A DNA stretch of 64,000 nucleotides from Chamaecrista fasciculata (taxonomy: Eukaryota; Streptophyta; Magnoliopsida; Fabales; Fabaceae). The position numbers and the translations under genes are program-made. The DNA is taken from NCBI GenBank assembly GCA_003254925.1, contig QANZ01005908.1, positions 1,036 to 65,035 on the forward strand, read 5' to 3'. Below are positions 1 to 11,203 of this stretch, in pieces; the first letter of the stretch is position 1; every line of letters begins with the position of its first letter. Under the pieces are notes generated by a model that ran no database searches, was not told the origin of the DNA, and saw nothing but the letters and a program-made list of their open reading frames with translations.

Positions 1-477
1 AAAATATAACAACTATATAATTACAAATAAATTTGATTTTATTTATTATGAAAGTCTTAAAAAAAATAGATCTATATGGCAAACAAAAATTTCAAGGTAC
101 TCTTCATCATGTCTTAACAATTATTTCCTTAAAAGTATAGTTTATTTACCTTAATTTAAATACTCATGGAAGCAATACAATTTAACCTATTAAGTTAGTT
201 TTATACCTATTTTATATAAGGATTAATTAATTAACTTGTAAGGAAAAAGAACTAAAATATTTTTACAAGGATTGACAGGTATGAATTAGACTTTCAAGAA
301 TTAAGTTGTTAACTCGTATATTTTTCATAAACTAATTTATATGTTTATTCATTTTCTTTAAATTTAGAGATTTTTTATTTTGCATAATAAATAAAATTTA
401 GAGAGAATTTTGTGAATTTTAGCAATAAATTTGATCTCATCTAGTCTATGAGTTCTCATATACGTTTTGAATTATAG

Positions 478-3439
478 TGTGTAGAAATCCCTGAAAAGCC
501 TCTGTATGGTGGTGGAGTCATAAAAAACCCAGAATTCAACGAAGGAATGGAAGGATGGAGTACATTTGGGAAAACCAAAATAGAACTTAGAGAATCCAAA
601 GGCAACAAATTTATAGTGGCTTATAATAGAAATGATCAACCATATGGAAGTGTATCCCAGCAGATTTTCCTGCAAAAGAAATTGCTCTATTCACTATCTG
701 GTAAGATTCAATATATCCCATTATCATCATATCATATATTCATGGTGATTTCTACTTAATTATGTGGTAATTAATTAATAATGAATATATTCATGGTGCA
801 GCTTGGATTCAAGTGAGGGAGGGAAATGCTACGGTGACAGCTATTATGAAAACAGAAAATGAGGGATTCAAACATAGTGGTGCCGTTGTTGCACATTCTA
901 ATTGTTGGTCAATGCTTAAGGGTGGCCTCACACTTGATTCTTCAGGACTAGCAGAGCTTTATTTTGAGGTATATATATTTGATATTTCCATATATTGTTG
1001 TTTCATCTTGCTTATTTTATGATTGTTGGAATATGGTTTATTTGTTATTTGTAAACTTTTAATTAAGTATTTATGGGAAGAAAATAAAGGCAAATTGTGC
1101 TTAATTAGCTATACAAAAATGGTGCACTTTGCAGAGCAATGATACTAGTGTGGAGATATGGGTTGATAGCGTTTCCTTACAGCCATTCTCACAAAAACAA
1201 TGGAGGTCCCATCAAGAGCAAGCTATTGAGAAGGTAGTCAGTCCATTTCCCTTACTCTAAACTATCAATTTGGTTTCTAAATTTTTTAAAATGATAGTTT
1301 AATCTCTTAAAAGTCATGACTCATTACAATTCAATCCTTCAAGAGTTGAGTTGTACAATAATATAATATTTATAGAGGGACTCATTTGCAACGAGTCATA
1401 AACTTTTAGGATTAAATCAAGCATTTCTATCTCTAACCTATTATTTCTCTCTCTCTATACAGCCATGAAATTGATTAACTAATTGGGTAATGCAGGCACG
1501 CAAGAACAGAGTAAAAATCCAAGCCATTAATTCACAAGGCAAACCAGTCCCAAACGCAACCATATCCCTTTTCCAAAAAACATCATCATTCCCATTCGGC
1601 AGCGGAATCAGCAAAGACATTCTCACCAACACAGCCTACCAAAACTGGTTCCTCTCAAAACCCTTCACTGTTACAGTCTTGGGCAACGAAATGAAATGGT
1701 ATAGCAACGAATACTCCCAAGGCCACGAAGATTACACCGACGCCGATGCCCTCTTAAAATTTACCCAACAACACAACATTGCCCTTCGCGGCCACAACAT
1801 TTTCTGGGACGACCCCAATTTCCAACCTAGTTGGGTCCCTTCCTTATCGCCAGATCAACTCAATACGGCAGTTCAGAAGCGGCTAAACGACGTCGTTTCC
1901 AGGTACAAAGGACAGCTTATAGCGTGGGATGTGGTCAACGAGAATCTGCATTTCTCGTTCTTTGAGAGTAAGCTTGGGTCGGATTTTTCCGGTAGGGTTT
2001 TTCATGATGCTCATGCGATTGATGGTGAGGTTACGTTGTTTATGAATGATTTTAATACGATTGAGTATGCCGGAGATGGTTCGTCGACGCCGGCCAAGTA
2101 TATAGATAAACTGAAGCAGATTCAAGGGTATAATGGGAATCAAGGATTGACGATTGGGATTGGGCTTGAGGGCCATTTTACAAATCCGCCTGATTTGGCT
2201 TATATTAGAGCTTCTATTGATACTCTTGCTGCCACTGGTTCGCCTGTTTGGATCACTGAATTGGATGTTTCAAGCCAACCTAAACAGGTACTTAATAAAA
2301 TAAACTTTTTTTTTTTTTCTCTTTTTGTAAACTTATTTTTTAGTTTTTCAATTTGTCTTAAAATTGCGATTTTGGTTTTGGATATTGAAAATACTTTTTG
2401 ATCGTTGATTTTCTTACAAATACTAATTATTTAGTATGACTAAATAGTTCATATTTGTGAACAAAAAAATCATTGATAAAAAAATTATATTTTCATATAT
2501 AATAATTAAATCCTAGTTTTAGGTAAAAATTAAAGATTAAAGAGTATATTTTCTCTTTTTATTATTATTATTATTATTATTATGAGGAAGTTTCATTTTG
2601 ATTTTGAGTAAATTAATAATTTTAGTCCTTAAAAGATTACTGATGTCACAATTTAGTCCCTAAAAGATAAAAGTCAAAAGTACTCTTGGTACTCCTAAAG
2701 TATGCAGTCATTTTCAGTTGTATCCTCAGTTTTTTTTGGTCAATTGTACCCTAAAATTATGGATTCAATTTCAGTTATACTTCCAAAGTTTATTTTGAGT
2801 CAATTATATCCCTAATCTTTTCTTTTTTCAATCAATTGTACCCCTATTTTTTTTATGTCAATTGTACCCCAAATTGGGAGTATTTGGGAATACAATTGAC
2901 TCAAATTTAAAACATTAAAGATATAATTGACTAAAAAAAATTTTGGAGGTACAACTGAAAATAATTACATACTTTAATGGTACCAATAATACTTTTGCCA
3001 AGATGAAATTATAAGATTTAGCCTATGAAAGATGTAATTAGAATGAATTTGGTTGTTTTGATTTGTGAAGGCAGAGTACTTGGAGCAGATTTTGAGAGAG
3101 GTACACTCTCATCCAAAGGTTCAAGGTATAGTGATGTGGACAGGATGGACTCCTCAAGGGTGTTATCGTATGTGTTTAACAGATAACAATTTCAAGAACT
3201 TGCCGACAGGAGATGTGGTGGACAAGCTTCTTAAAGAGTGGGGTTTCACAAAAACACTGATTCAAGGTAAAACAGACAGTAATGGCTTTTTTGAGGCCTC
3301 CCTCTTCCATGGTGATTACCATCTCAATATCACTCATCCTACTTCTTCTTCAGCTCAACACTACTTGCAAGTCATGCCAACTCATGATCATGATCATGAT
3401 CAAGATCAACCAATACAAATTATTCAACTCTCTAATTAA
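478..3439 (+). CDS. GH10 endo-1,4-beta-xylanase with CBM22-like module (5' partial), tandem copy 1
   Basis: Exons read from the sequence: 478-700, 802-968, 1135-1233, 1496-2287 and 3071-3439 (TAA), all with GT-AG borders and matching phases. The first one or two exons, with the start codon and signal peptide, must lie left of the window, because the neighbouring paralogue has two exons before this point. Exons 478-1233 encode a CBM22-like carbohydrate-binding module. The 1496 exon begins the GH10 barrel. The acid/base Glu is in WDVVNEN and the nucleophile Glu in ITELD, and both are present. Family role: hydrolysis or remodelling of cell-wall xylan in the apoplast. Exon lengths (223/167/99/792) nearly equal those of copy 2 (220/167/99/795), so the two are tandem duplicates. 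The last intron is swollen by a nested MITE. The protein end is His/Asp-rich. No break is seen in the visible part. Confidence 0.92.
1240..1450. repeat. decayed MITE-like sequence in xylanase-1 intron
   Basis: The intron between the 1135 and 1496 exons holds imperfect inverted segments: a left part near 1300-1345 with 'catgactcattacaa' and a right part near 1380-1415 with 'gcaacgagtcataaac'. Both look like worn MITE arms. No target-site duplication could be read. A related right-arm-like sequence occurs near 280-345 and again in intron 5 of the second xylanase gene (about 9655-9725). Confidence 0.4.
2600..3060. repeat. older MITE split by a younger one (intron of xylanase 1)
   Basis: The left piece (about 2603-2672, starting 'gagtaaattaataat') and the right piece (about 3000-3060, 'aaattataagatttag') match the same MITE family seen whole in the XCT gene at 24122-24470. 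There the two pieces are contiguous. Here 327 bp of another element lie between them. The right end of the old copy is lost before the exon at 3071. Confidence 0.65.
2673..2999. mobile_element. Mutator-like MITE nested in an older MITE
   Basis: The ends are inverted: 'gtcaaaagtactcttggtac' on the left, and the right end reads 'ggcaaaagtattattggtac' as reverse complement (17 of 20 match). Direct 9-bp flanks 'aagataaaa' (2664-2672) and 'aagatgaaa' (3000-3008) match at 8 of 9. A 9-bp duplication is typical of Mutator-like elements. The arms extend further inward through 'cagttgta...gtcaattgtac'. No coding capacity. A relative is at 61770-62022. Confidence 0.8.
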
Positions 3440-6260
3440 TTCAGATCTATATATCTTTCTTCTGTCTCTTAATCATATATAAATATGTATATTAAGAGAG
3501 AAATCGATACTTATATGTATGATTCCTTTAATAATAATAATTTTCAGAGAGAAATCGATACTTTTTTTTTGTTTTTTTATAACAAGATAAAATATATTAA
3601 TTAAATAAAAGCCCAACACCACTTACAAACAATTAGAAATTTCAAAACTAATAAACAAGAAGAATACATCATAAACATTGTTGAATTAGAGGTCGAATTA
3701 AGCTCATAAATCATTTGATCCGAGGATGAAAAATATCAATAAAAGTGTTGCCAACAAAAAATTTATTATTATACATACCGCAAAAAATTAACTTCACCAT
3801 CAAAGAAACCACTGACTTCATCGATATAAGCACCGAGAGCGAGATCCGCAAATCTGAAGAAGCTTAAAATTGAACACAGAAAGAAAGGAAAGGAAAAAAG
3901 AAAGATCTAGACTTTTATTATGTTCTGGTGTTATTATTTTTTTTTTCAAAAAAAGAAAAAAACTCTCCTTTTTTTTTCAATTTGTTTCACAAGTAATTTT
4001 TTTTTTATTATTGTGCTACAAACGATATGATGTTGGAAAGATATAATTGGAACATACTTTTTAGTCATTTTTGACTCACTCACAATAATAGTTATTGACT
4101 TCAAAATTTGTCTGTCAAATACAATATGGCTATTATTGAAAGTTTGTTTCATGATATATTCATTATTCAATGTCATATCAAGTAGTGCATGATTTGTATA
4201 TATTATGAGAGCGATACATGATTTCAATTAAAGATGATGAATTTGACCATTTGTTGAGAAAAAAAGTTATAAAATAGTTTCGAGTCTAAATTTACGGAGC
4301 TGATAACTTTTCAAGATGTCAATGTGTGAGTTATATATATAAATCCTCAAAAACCATGATCCAAAATTTTTCTTAACATCATATCATATGTGCGATTAGA
4401 ACATATAATGAGATAAATACATGCTCTCAAAAATAATTTTTTGGCCATCATTGAAAGGAAATCATAAAATTGTTAAAAGTCTTAATTTTGAAATTGATAA
4501 TTCTCCCTCCAAGATGTCATTATGTGCACTACATATATTGTTAATAAAGAAGATTTATGCTCTCAAAAATAATAAATTAACCCTCATCATTTACTGAAAG
4601 AAAATTATAAAATGATTAATGATATCACTTTTGAATTCAATAATTCTCTTCCAAATGTGATTGTGTGCAAGCCATATTACATTGTGTGTAAGTCATAAAT
4701 ATATAACTTAAAATCAAGCTTATTAAAATTGGACCGCTATTGAATCAATCGAAGTAACGATAGATTTAAGGTTTTATGGTTTAATTGAGGTCGGATAGTT
4801 TATAAATAAATAAATAAATAATATATTAATAAATAATAAACCAAAAAAATAATAAATTATTAATCATAATTAAAAAATTATATATATAATAAAATTCAAT
4901 TTTAACGTCATAATTAAGTTCATAAATAGTCATTATAATATAAAAATAGTCAAACAAACACAATAAGAAAATAAAACAACAAGGAAACAAACTACAATCA
5001 TGTCAAATAATAAAAAAGAAATAAACCATCAACAAGGAAATAAACCACAATCAGACCCAACTATAAAAAAGGAAACAAACTACAAGAAGGAAATAAATTA
5101 CAAGAATGAAATAAAATACATGAAAAATAAACATTCACTCTATTAGCCATTATTCACAATTTGGAACAAAGACCACAATCAGGTTTTTACTCTTCTTCTT
5201 CCTTAAAAAACTTTGATCTTTGTTTACTTGTATCAACTTTCCTCCATCATTGTTTCTCAATTTATTTGCTCATCATTTGTACGCTACTCATCCTTCTTCA
5301 TCTACCTTGTGTTCAAGTTTTAGAACTTCTGGTTAATTTAAATATCTTCTTTTCATTTATATCTTATTTTGTTCATCAATATTTATTTTTACATTGTTCG
5401 GATTTGTTCATCTCCTTCTATCTGGTTGTTCATCCTTTTTCTTTTAAAAAAAAACTCTGAACCTCTTATGCTCTAAACTGGCCGGTTTGCACCGTTTCAT
5501 CAGTTCTTGACCGGTTCAGAACACATCCGGTTCTTGAGCCGTACCATACCATACATCGATTCGCGGTACCAGCCGTCCGGTTTTAATATCATTGCTTAAA
5601 ATACTTTTCATAGAAAAAAAACTAAAAACACTAAATGAATGGAATTACTTGGTCTTCTTTTACTAATGACATTAAACACGTGCCACTTGTTTAACAATTT
5701 TTAAACCGCAAAGTAATAAAATGAAATTGACTCGAGTTATATGGTATCAAAATATAATTTAACCAAAAAATAATAGCCAAACGGTTCATTTTGTCCCTAA
5801 AATATTAGTGCATCTTCTCTCTGTTTATCTTCCCACCCATCTCTCTCTCTCTGTTTCTCTCTCGCTGTATCCATTTCTCTTATAAGTTATATACATATGA
5901 AATGAAACAAAAAAGCTTTCTATGACTTCCTAGATTTGCCAATATAACGGCCCATTTTGTTTCAATAGAATATGTTACGTACAGTACTGATGTAATGAGT
6001 AAGTAAATCTCTATCATATCATTATATTTTAGGATATATATATATATGGTACATAATTGTTTATAAATATGGTCCCCCTCAATTTCAATCTCTAAATCGT
6101 ACGTTTTTCTTTTAAGTGAATAAAGCTTGAGAAACCAACCTATATTCTATGGTTCTTTAATTTTGTAGTGTTTTTGCACACACACACTCTCTCTCGATCT
6201 TTCTCTTTGTGAACCAGACTTAAATTTCTGTGTTATTAATTATTCCATTAAAGCAGGTAT
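3440..6260. other. intergenic region between the two xylanase genes
   Basis: AT-rich, with no gene recognised. It holds a hAT-like element (4715-5594), a pyrimidine-rich stretch of CT repeats near 5818-5870, and the presumptive promoter and 5' leader of the second xylanase gene, with TATA-like sequence around 6030-6070 and a CT/CA-rich leader at 6176-6210. Open frames here are short and look random. Confidence 0.6.
4715..5594. mobile_element. non-autonomous hAT-like element with 8-bp TSD
   Basis: A perfect 8-bp direct repeat 'cttaaaat' flanks the element (4707-4714 and 5595-5602). The left end 'caagcttattaaaattgg' pairs with the right end, which reads 'caatgatattaaaacc' as reverse complement. 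The right subterminal region is rich in CCGGTT/ACCGG motifs, as in common plant hAT MITEs. No transposase is recognised inside. The left subterminal part has lost most of its GC-rich motifs. Confidence 0.75.
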
Positions 6261-9200
6261 ATGAAGAAGAAGAAGAAGGCAACATATATGATATCTCTGA
6301 AGCTTCCAAACAAAAACATGAGTTTCCTTTTTGTGGCGTTGTGTGTCTTCGTTTTCCCAGGTTTGTTGTTTTTTTCTCTATCATTCATGGATGTGTGTGG
6401 CTAGCTACATATCACCTACATTATCACAATTAGCGAAACAAGGTTTACTTTTGGCCTCTCGATGCAGATTAAGTTTTTTGAACATTCACTGTTTACTCTA
6501 GAAATTAAAGAAACTGTATATATATGTAGTGTTTTCAAATAATTTAGAATAAATTACAAATTAAATATGTCCTTTCACCTTTGATTACTCTTTTGCAAAT
6601 ATATATTGAATACAAAAAATTAGTTAATTCACAGGGAAAAAAACGATTATAAAACTTAATTAAGACATATTCTAGACCTTTTGCAAATAATTTTTTTTTA
6701 ATTATGAAAATCAGTAAATAAACAACATATGTAAGGTGTACATTTATATTTTATATTAAGGTAAATTACATAAAAGGACCCTGTGGTTTGACCCTTTTTC
6801 AGATAGGGTCCCTGTGGTTTAAAAAGTTTCAAATTGGGGCCTGTGGTGGTTTACTCTGTTAGCAAATAGGGTCCTGAGGTTTTTTTTCATCCAAAATTTA
6901 ACAGAAATTTTGGCTAAAATACTATTTTAAGATCTTAACTATTAATTTTTAGCTAATAAAAGAAACAGAGAGAGAAAGATGAATGAAGAAGGTGAAATTT
7001 CATTTATTAGTATGAAACTTTTCTTTGTTTTGTGTTAAAGTCTTTTAGGGAGTAAAAAGCATAAAAATTAATAGTTAAGGTCTTAAAATAGTATTTTAGC
7101 TAAAATTTCTGTTAAATTTTGGATGGAAAAAAAACCTCAGGACCCTATTTGCTAATAGAGGAAACCACAAGCCCCAATTTAAAACTTTTCAAACCACAAG
7201 GACCCTATCTGAAAATGGGTCAAACCACATGGCCCTTTTCTAAAGGTATATTATACTTTTTTCTTTTTGGAAAAGGTAATCTAAAAGGCATTTCATGTTT
7301 TAAATTATATATATATAGAGAGAGAGAGTAGAGCATCCAAACAAATTATATAATATTATATTACTACATATTTATTTATGGAAAAAATTAATACTAATTT
7401 TTGTTTATTTTGAAAAAGGCCTATAGAGTATTTTGTTATTTTGAGAATCATGTCAATTATGTTTTGAATTAATAATATTTTTCAATGACATTATCAATAT
7501 TATTTGTAAATCATACTTATGATAAAATTATTTTTTTATCATGTGAAAACAAAATATATTTTCTTTTAAAAAATGTATGTGTGAATGAAGAAAAATCAAA
7601 GAAATATTTGGAAAAGTACTACATATTCCCAAAATTATTAAAGTTGAATTAAATATAAAAATACAACATTTCTGTAAATATCATAAAATAATCTCATGAA
7701 TATTTTAAATGAACCAAATAGATTTTTTGATATTCCAAAAAATCATATTCCCAGAACTATAATTCTTGAGACTAAAAAAAAATAATCTCTATATCAAATG
7801 TCCCCTTAAGATTTATTCTCAGCATAGTATATTATTATATAAGAATGGTTCTATATATCCATGATTACACATCGGAGGATTGTTTAATGAAAATGTTTAT
7901 ATTGATAACAACATTTTCAATATTTGTCGTTATAGTCCCTCTATCAGAAGTAGAAAAGTTCAATGTATGGCAATTCTTGAAACCGGTTATTTATTTCGTT
8001 ATCTCTTGAGTTTTTTTTTTTTTTCCTTTTCTTTGTTTCATTCTTTTGGGTATTTTTGGGGTATCAGTGGAAGAATATCATAGTATATCTAACAGACGCG
8101 TCCACAGGATTTGAAGCCCAAGCCTTGTCCTATGATTACACGGTCAGCATTGAAGTAAGTTCTCCTGCAACATATTTCACTTATTTGTACTCTTTTTTTT
8201 TTGTCATATAAATGATTATTTCTCTAAATGCACATTTTTATATATTTGAATTGTGACTACATATATGGGTCAAATCAATATTCTACTTCCCTTACAATTT
8301 TACTATTCATATCTACTTCAAAGAGTGGTGAGCCGTGAGTGTCTTGAAAAACTTGGTTCATAGAAAAATAGATAAATAAATTTAAATATAAACAAGATCT
8401 GAGAAAGTATGTTTGTTAATTTTTATAATTCATTTAAGGGATATATTTACAAATAGGTCAAAGTTGAAGAAGATAATTTTTCTTATTTTAATAATTAAGG
8501 TGACCTTTATAAATAAGTAAAAGCTGAAAGGGTAATTTAATTATACATTTTTTTATAGTGTGTAGAAATCCCTGAAAAGCCTCTTTATGATGGTGGAATC
8601 ATCAAAAACCCAGAATTCAACAATGGAATAGAAGCATGGAGTACATTTGGGAAAGCCAAAATAGAACATAGAGAATCAAAAGGCAACAAATTTATAGTCG
8701 CTCATACCAGAACTCAACCATATGACAGTGTCTCCCAAAAGATTTACCTGCAAAAGAATAAGCTCTATTCACTATCTGGTATTTGTTATTTAATTCCTCC
8801 ACTCCTCAGTCCTCACATTTCAAATTCTCAAAATTCTCATTTTAAATAAAAAAAAAATATGATACAAATATGGTTTCCATGTATACATATATATTCAGCT
8901 TGGATACAAGTGAATGGGGAAAATGAAGCAGAAGTGTCAGCATTTGTGAAGACAAGAGAAGGATTCAAACATGGAGGTTCCATTTTTGCAAAGTGTAATT
9001 GCTGGTCAATGCTGAAGGGTGGCTTCACTGTTCTTACATCAGGACAAGCTGAGCTTTATTTTCAGGTACTTAAAATATTGGAAGAAACTTAGCCTAAATA
9101 TGACAGAAATTGAGGTGTAAGTGCGAAGTCAAGTCATAATCGAATCATGACATTTTGGGTGTTTGTTGTTCTATTGTGGATTAAGAAAACAAAGTTGCGT

Positions 9201-11203
9201 TTTGGCTAATAGTTTTAACTTTTGACTTGTAAATGCTTGATCTAACAGAAATGAAAATTGTACTTGAGTTGACAAAATGCTATGAATTAAAACTCTGCAG
9301 AGCAATAACAGTTTTGTGGAGATATGGGTGGATAGCATTTCCTTACAGCCGTTCTCACAAAAACAGTGGAGGCTTCATCAAGTACAAAGCACTGAGAAGG
9401 TGACCCTTTTGTTGCATTTTCATTTCCTTAGTATTGAGGCAATAAATATAACAGTAAACATACACTTTTCGTCCCTGAAATGGAAGATATACAAGTTAAA
9501 AATTCAATCTCTAAAACTTTAGTTTATACATTGAAGTAGTCTTCAAAAGTCGTGGAGGTAATACATCTTAGTCCATTAAACCCATTTTTCAGAAACTAAC
9601 TTGCAGGGACAAAATCATTAAAATGTATTGGTTTCACAACTTTTAGAGATTAAAGAGCGTAAACTAGATTTTTAGGAATTGAGTTGTTAACTTGTGTATC
9701 TTTCAATAACTAATTTATATGTTTACTCTAAATATAACTTTTGCTTTTGAACATTTGTGATTGTGATCAACAGAAACACAAGAAAAGGGTATTAATTAAA
9801 GTAGTTGATGAAAGAGGAAATCCCTTACAAAATGCACGCATATCCATTGAACAGAAGAAACCAAGGTTTCCATTTGGTAGTGCCATAAACAAGAACATCC
9901 TCAACAACCCTGCATACCAAAATTGGTTCCTTTCCAGGTTCAAAGTCACAGTATTTGAGAATGAAATGAAGTGGTACAGCACTGAAGAAACACAAGGCAA
10001 AGAGGATTATTCCATAGCAGATTCGCTTCTCAAATTCGCTAAGCAACACAATATCGGTGTTCGCGGTCACAATGTATTCTGGGAAGACCCAAGTTACCAA
10101 CCTAGATGGCTTTCTTCACTCTCACCAGAAAATTTTAACTTAGCAGTTCAAAAGAGACTACATTCTTTAGTGTCAAGATACAAGGGTCAACTTATTGCTT
10201 GGGATGTTGTTAATGAAAATCTGCACTTTTCATTCTTGGAAAGCAAGCTTGGTGGAAGTGCTTCAGCCAAGATTTACAATGATGCTCATAACATTGATGG
10301 ACAAACCATTTTATTCCTGAATGAATATAATACAATTGAGGATAGAAGAGACAGTTCATCAACACCAGCAAGGTATATCCAGAAGCTAAGACAGATCCAA
10401 AGCTATCATGGGAAAAATAATGGGTTATTGCCCATTGGAATTGGGCTTGAGTCTCATTTCACTAATCCTCCTAATTTGGCTTACATGAGGGCTTCTATCG
10501 ATACTCTTGCTGCCACTGGTTCTCCAATTTGGCTCACAGAATTGGATGTTTCAAGCCAACCTAACCAGGTAAAGCTCAATAATATGATTATTTACTTTGT
10601 GGTAATTAAAAGAGTCCATTTAGACCCACTTGTTCTCTTAGGTTCTAAATGGTATAAGAAAATAGTAGTTAGAAATGTATTAAACGACCAATAAGGATTG
10701 AGTCTAGTAAAAAGAGTTAGTCTCTGACAAGGTTATTAACCTTGGTTCAAATCCCCGTTAGGAGAGGTGTTCAAATTTAGTATCCGGCAATGCTTCGAAT
10801 AAGATTGTCTCTAATTAACTGACATGTTGCTTTATGATTGGTGTAGGAGAAGTACTTGGAGCAAATTTTGAGAGAGGCATATTCACACCCAAAGGTTGAG
10901 GGCATAATAATGTGGACAGCATGGAGTCCCGGAGGGTGTTACCGTATGTGTTTAACTGATAACAATTTCAAGAACTTAGCCACTGGGGATGTGGTGGACA
11001 AGCTACTTCATGAGTGGGGATTTATGAAAATGGATGGAAAAACTGACCCAAGTGGATTCTTTGAGGCAACACTTTTATATGGCAATTATGAAGTGAAAAT
11101 TAGTCATCCTCACATTAACAATACCACTTCAAGTCATCAATTGCAAGTAATGCCAACAGATGAACCTAAGCAACTAGCAAAACTTGTGAAATTCTTTGTT
11201 TAG
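6261..11203 (+). CDS. GH10 endo-1,4-beta-xylanase with CBM22-like module, tandem copy 2 (complete)
   Basis: Seven exons: 6261-6360, 8108-8154, 8559-8778, 8899-9065, 9301-9399, 9774-10568 and 10847-11203 (TAG). They join in phase to 594 aa. The N-terminus is lysine-rich and then hydrophobic (signal peptide ending about residue 43), so secretion to the cell wall is expected. The CBM22-like module covers about residues 55-200, and the GH10 domain about 215-530. The proposed acid/base is Glu359 (WDVVNEN) and the nucleophile Glu467 (LTELD). Role in the family: cleavage of internal beta-1,4-xylosyl bonds during wall remodelling. I chose the start at 6261 because it opens the frame before the signal peptide; Met10 or Met20 are alternatives. 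It lies about 2.8 kb downstream of its paralogue in the same direction. Intron 1 (1.7 kb) contains a long-TIR MITE. Confidence 0.94.
6760..7256. mobile_element. long-TIR MITE in xylanase-2 intron 1
   Basis: Arms of more than 150 bp are inverted copies of each other. The left arm has 'cagatagggtccctgtgg' and the right arm has its complement near 7195-7215. The inner parts ('atactattttaagatctt' and its complement near 7075-7095) also pair. The outermost ends are diverged and I could not read a target-site duplication. The arms are the same family as the 1.2-kb element at 45783-46995. Confidence 0.75.
9430..9725. repeat. decayed MITE-like sequence in xylanase-2 intron 5
   Basis: Imperfect inverted segments: 'tttcgtccctgaaatgg' near 9467-9483 against 'cttgcagggacaaaatc' near 9600-9616. 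The sequence near 9660-9725 resembles the stretch at about 280-345 in the first xylanase gene, so this element or intron segment may predate the tandem duplication. No duplication of the target site was readable. Confidence 0.4.
10690..10835 (+). repeat. tRNA-derived SINE-like remnant (xylanase-2 intron 6)
   Basis: Intron 6 contains a near-consensus RNA polymerase III box B, 'ggttcaaatcc', at about 10745-10755. It is preceded by a short palindromic segment ('aaggttattaacctt'). A convincing box A, a tail and a target-site duplication are not seen, so the call is weak. A tRNA gene is unlikely because the clover-leaf stems do not pair. Confidence 0.3.

Noticed and set aside
5161-5460. 99-codon hydrophobic open frame
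   Set aside because: It lies inside the hAT-like element in T-rich sequence; Leu/Phe/Ser content reflects base composition.
5818-5870. CT-rich tract as a functional promoter element
   Set aside because: It may be a leader or simple repeat, but nothing ties it to the gene that starts 400 bp later.
10690-10835. tRNA gene suggested by 'ggttcaaatcc'
   Set aside because: Acceptor, D and T stems do not pair; reported only as a weak SINE-like remnant.
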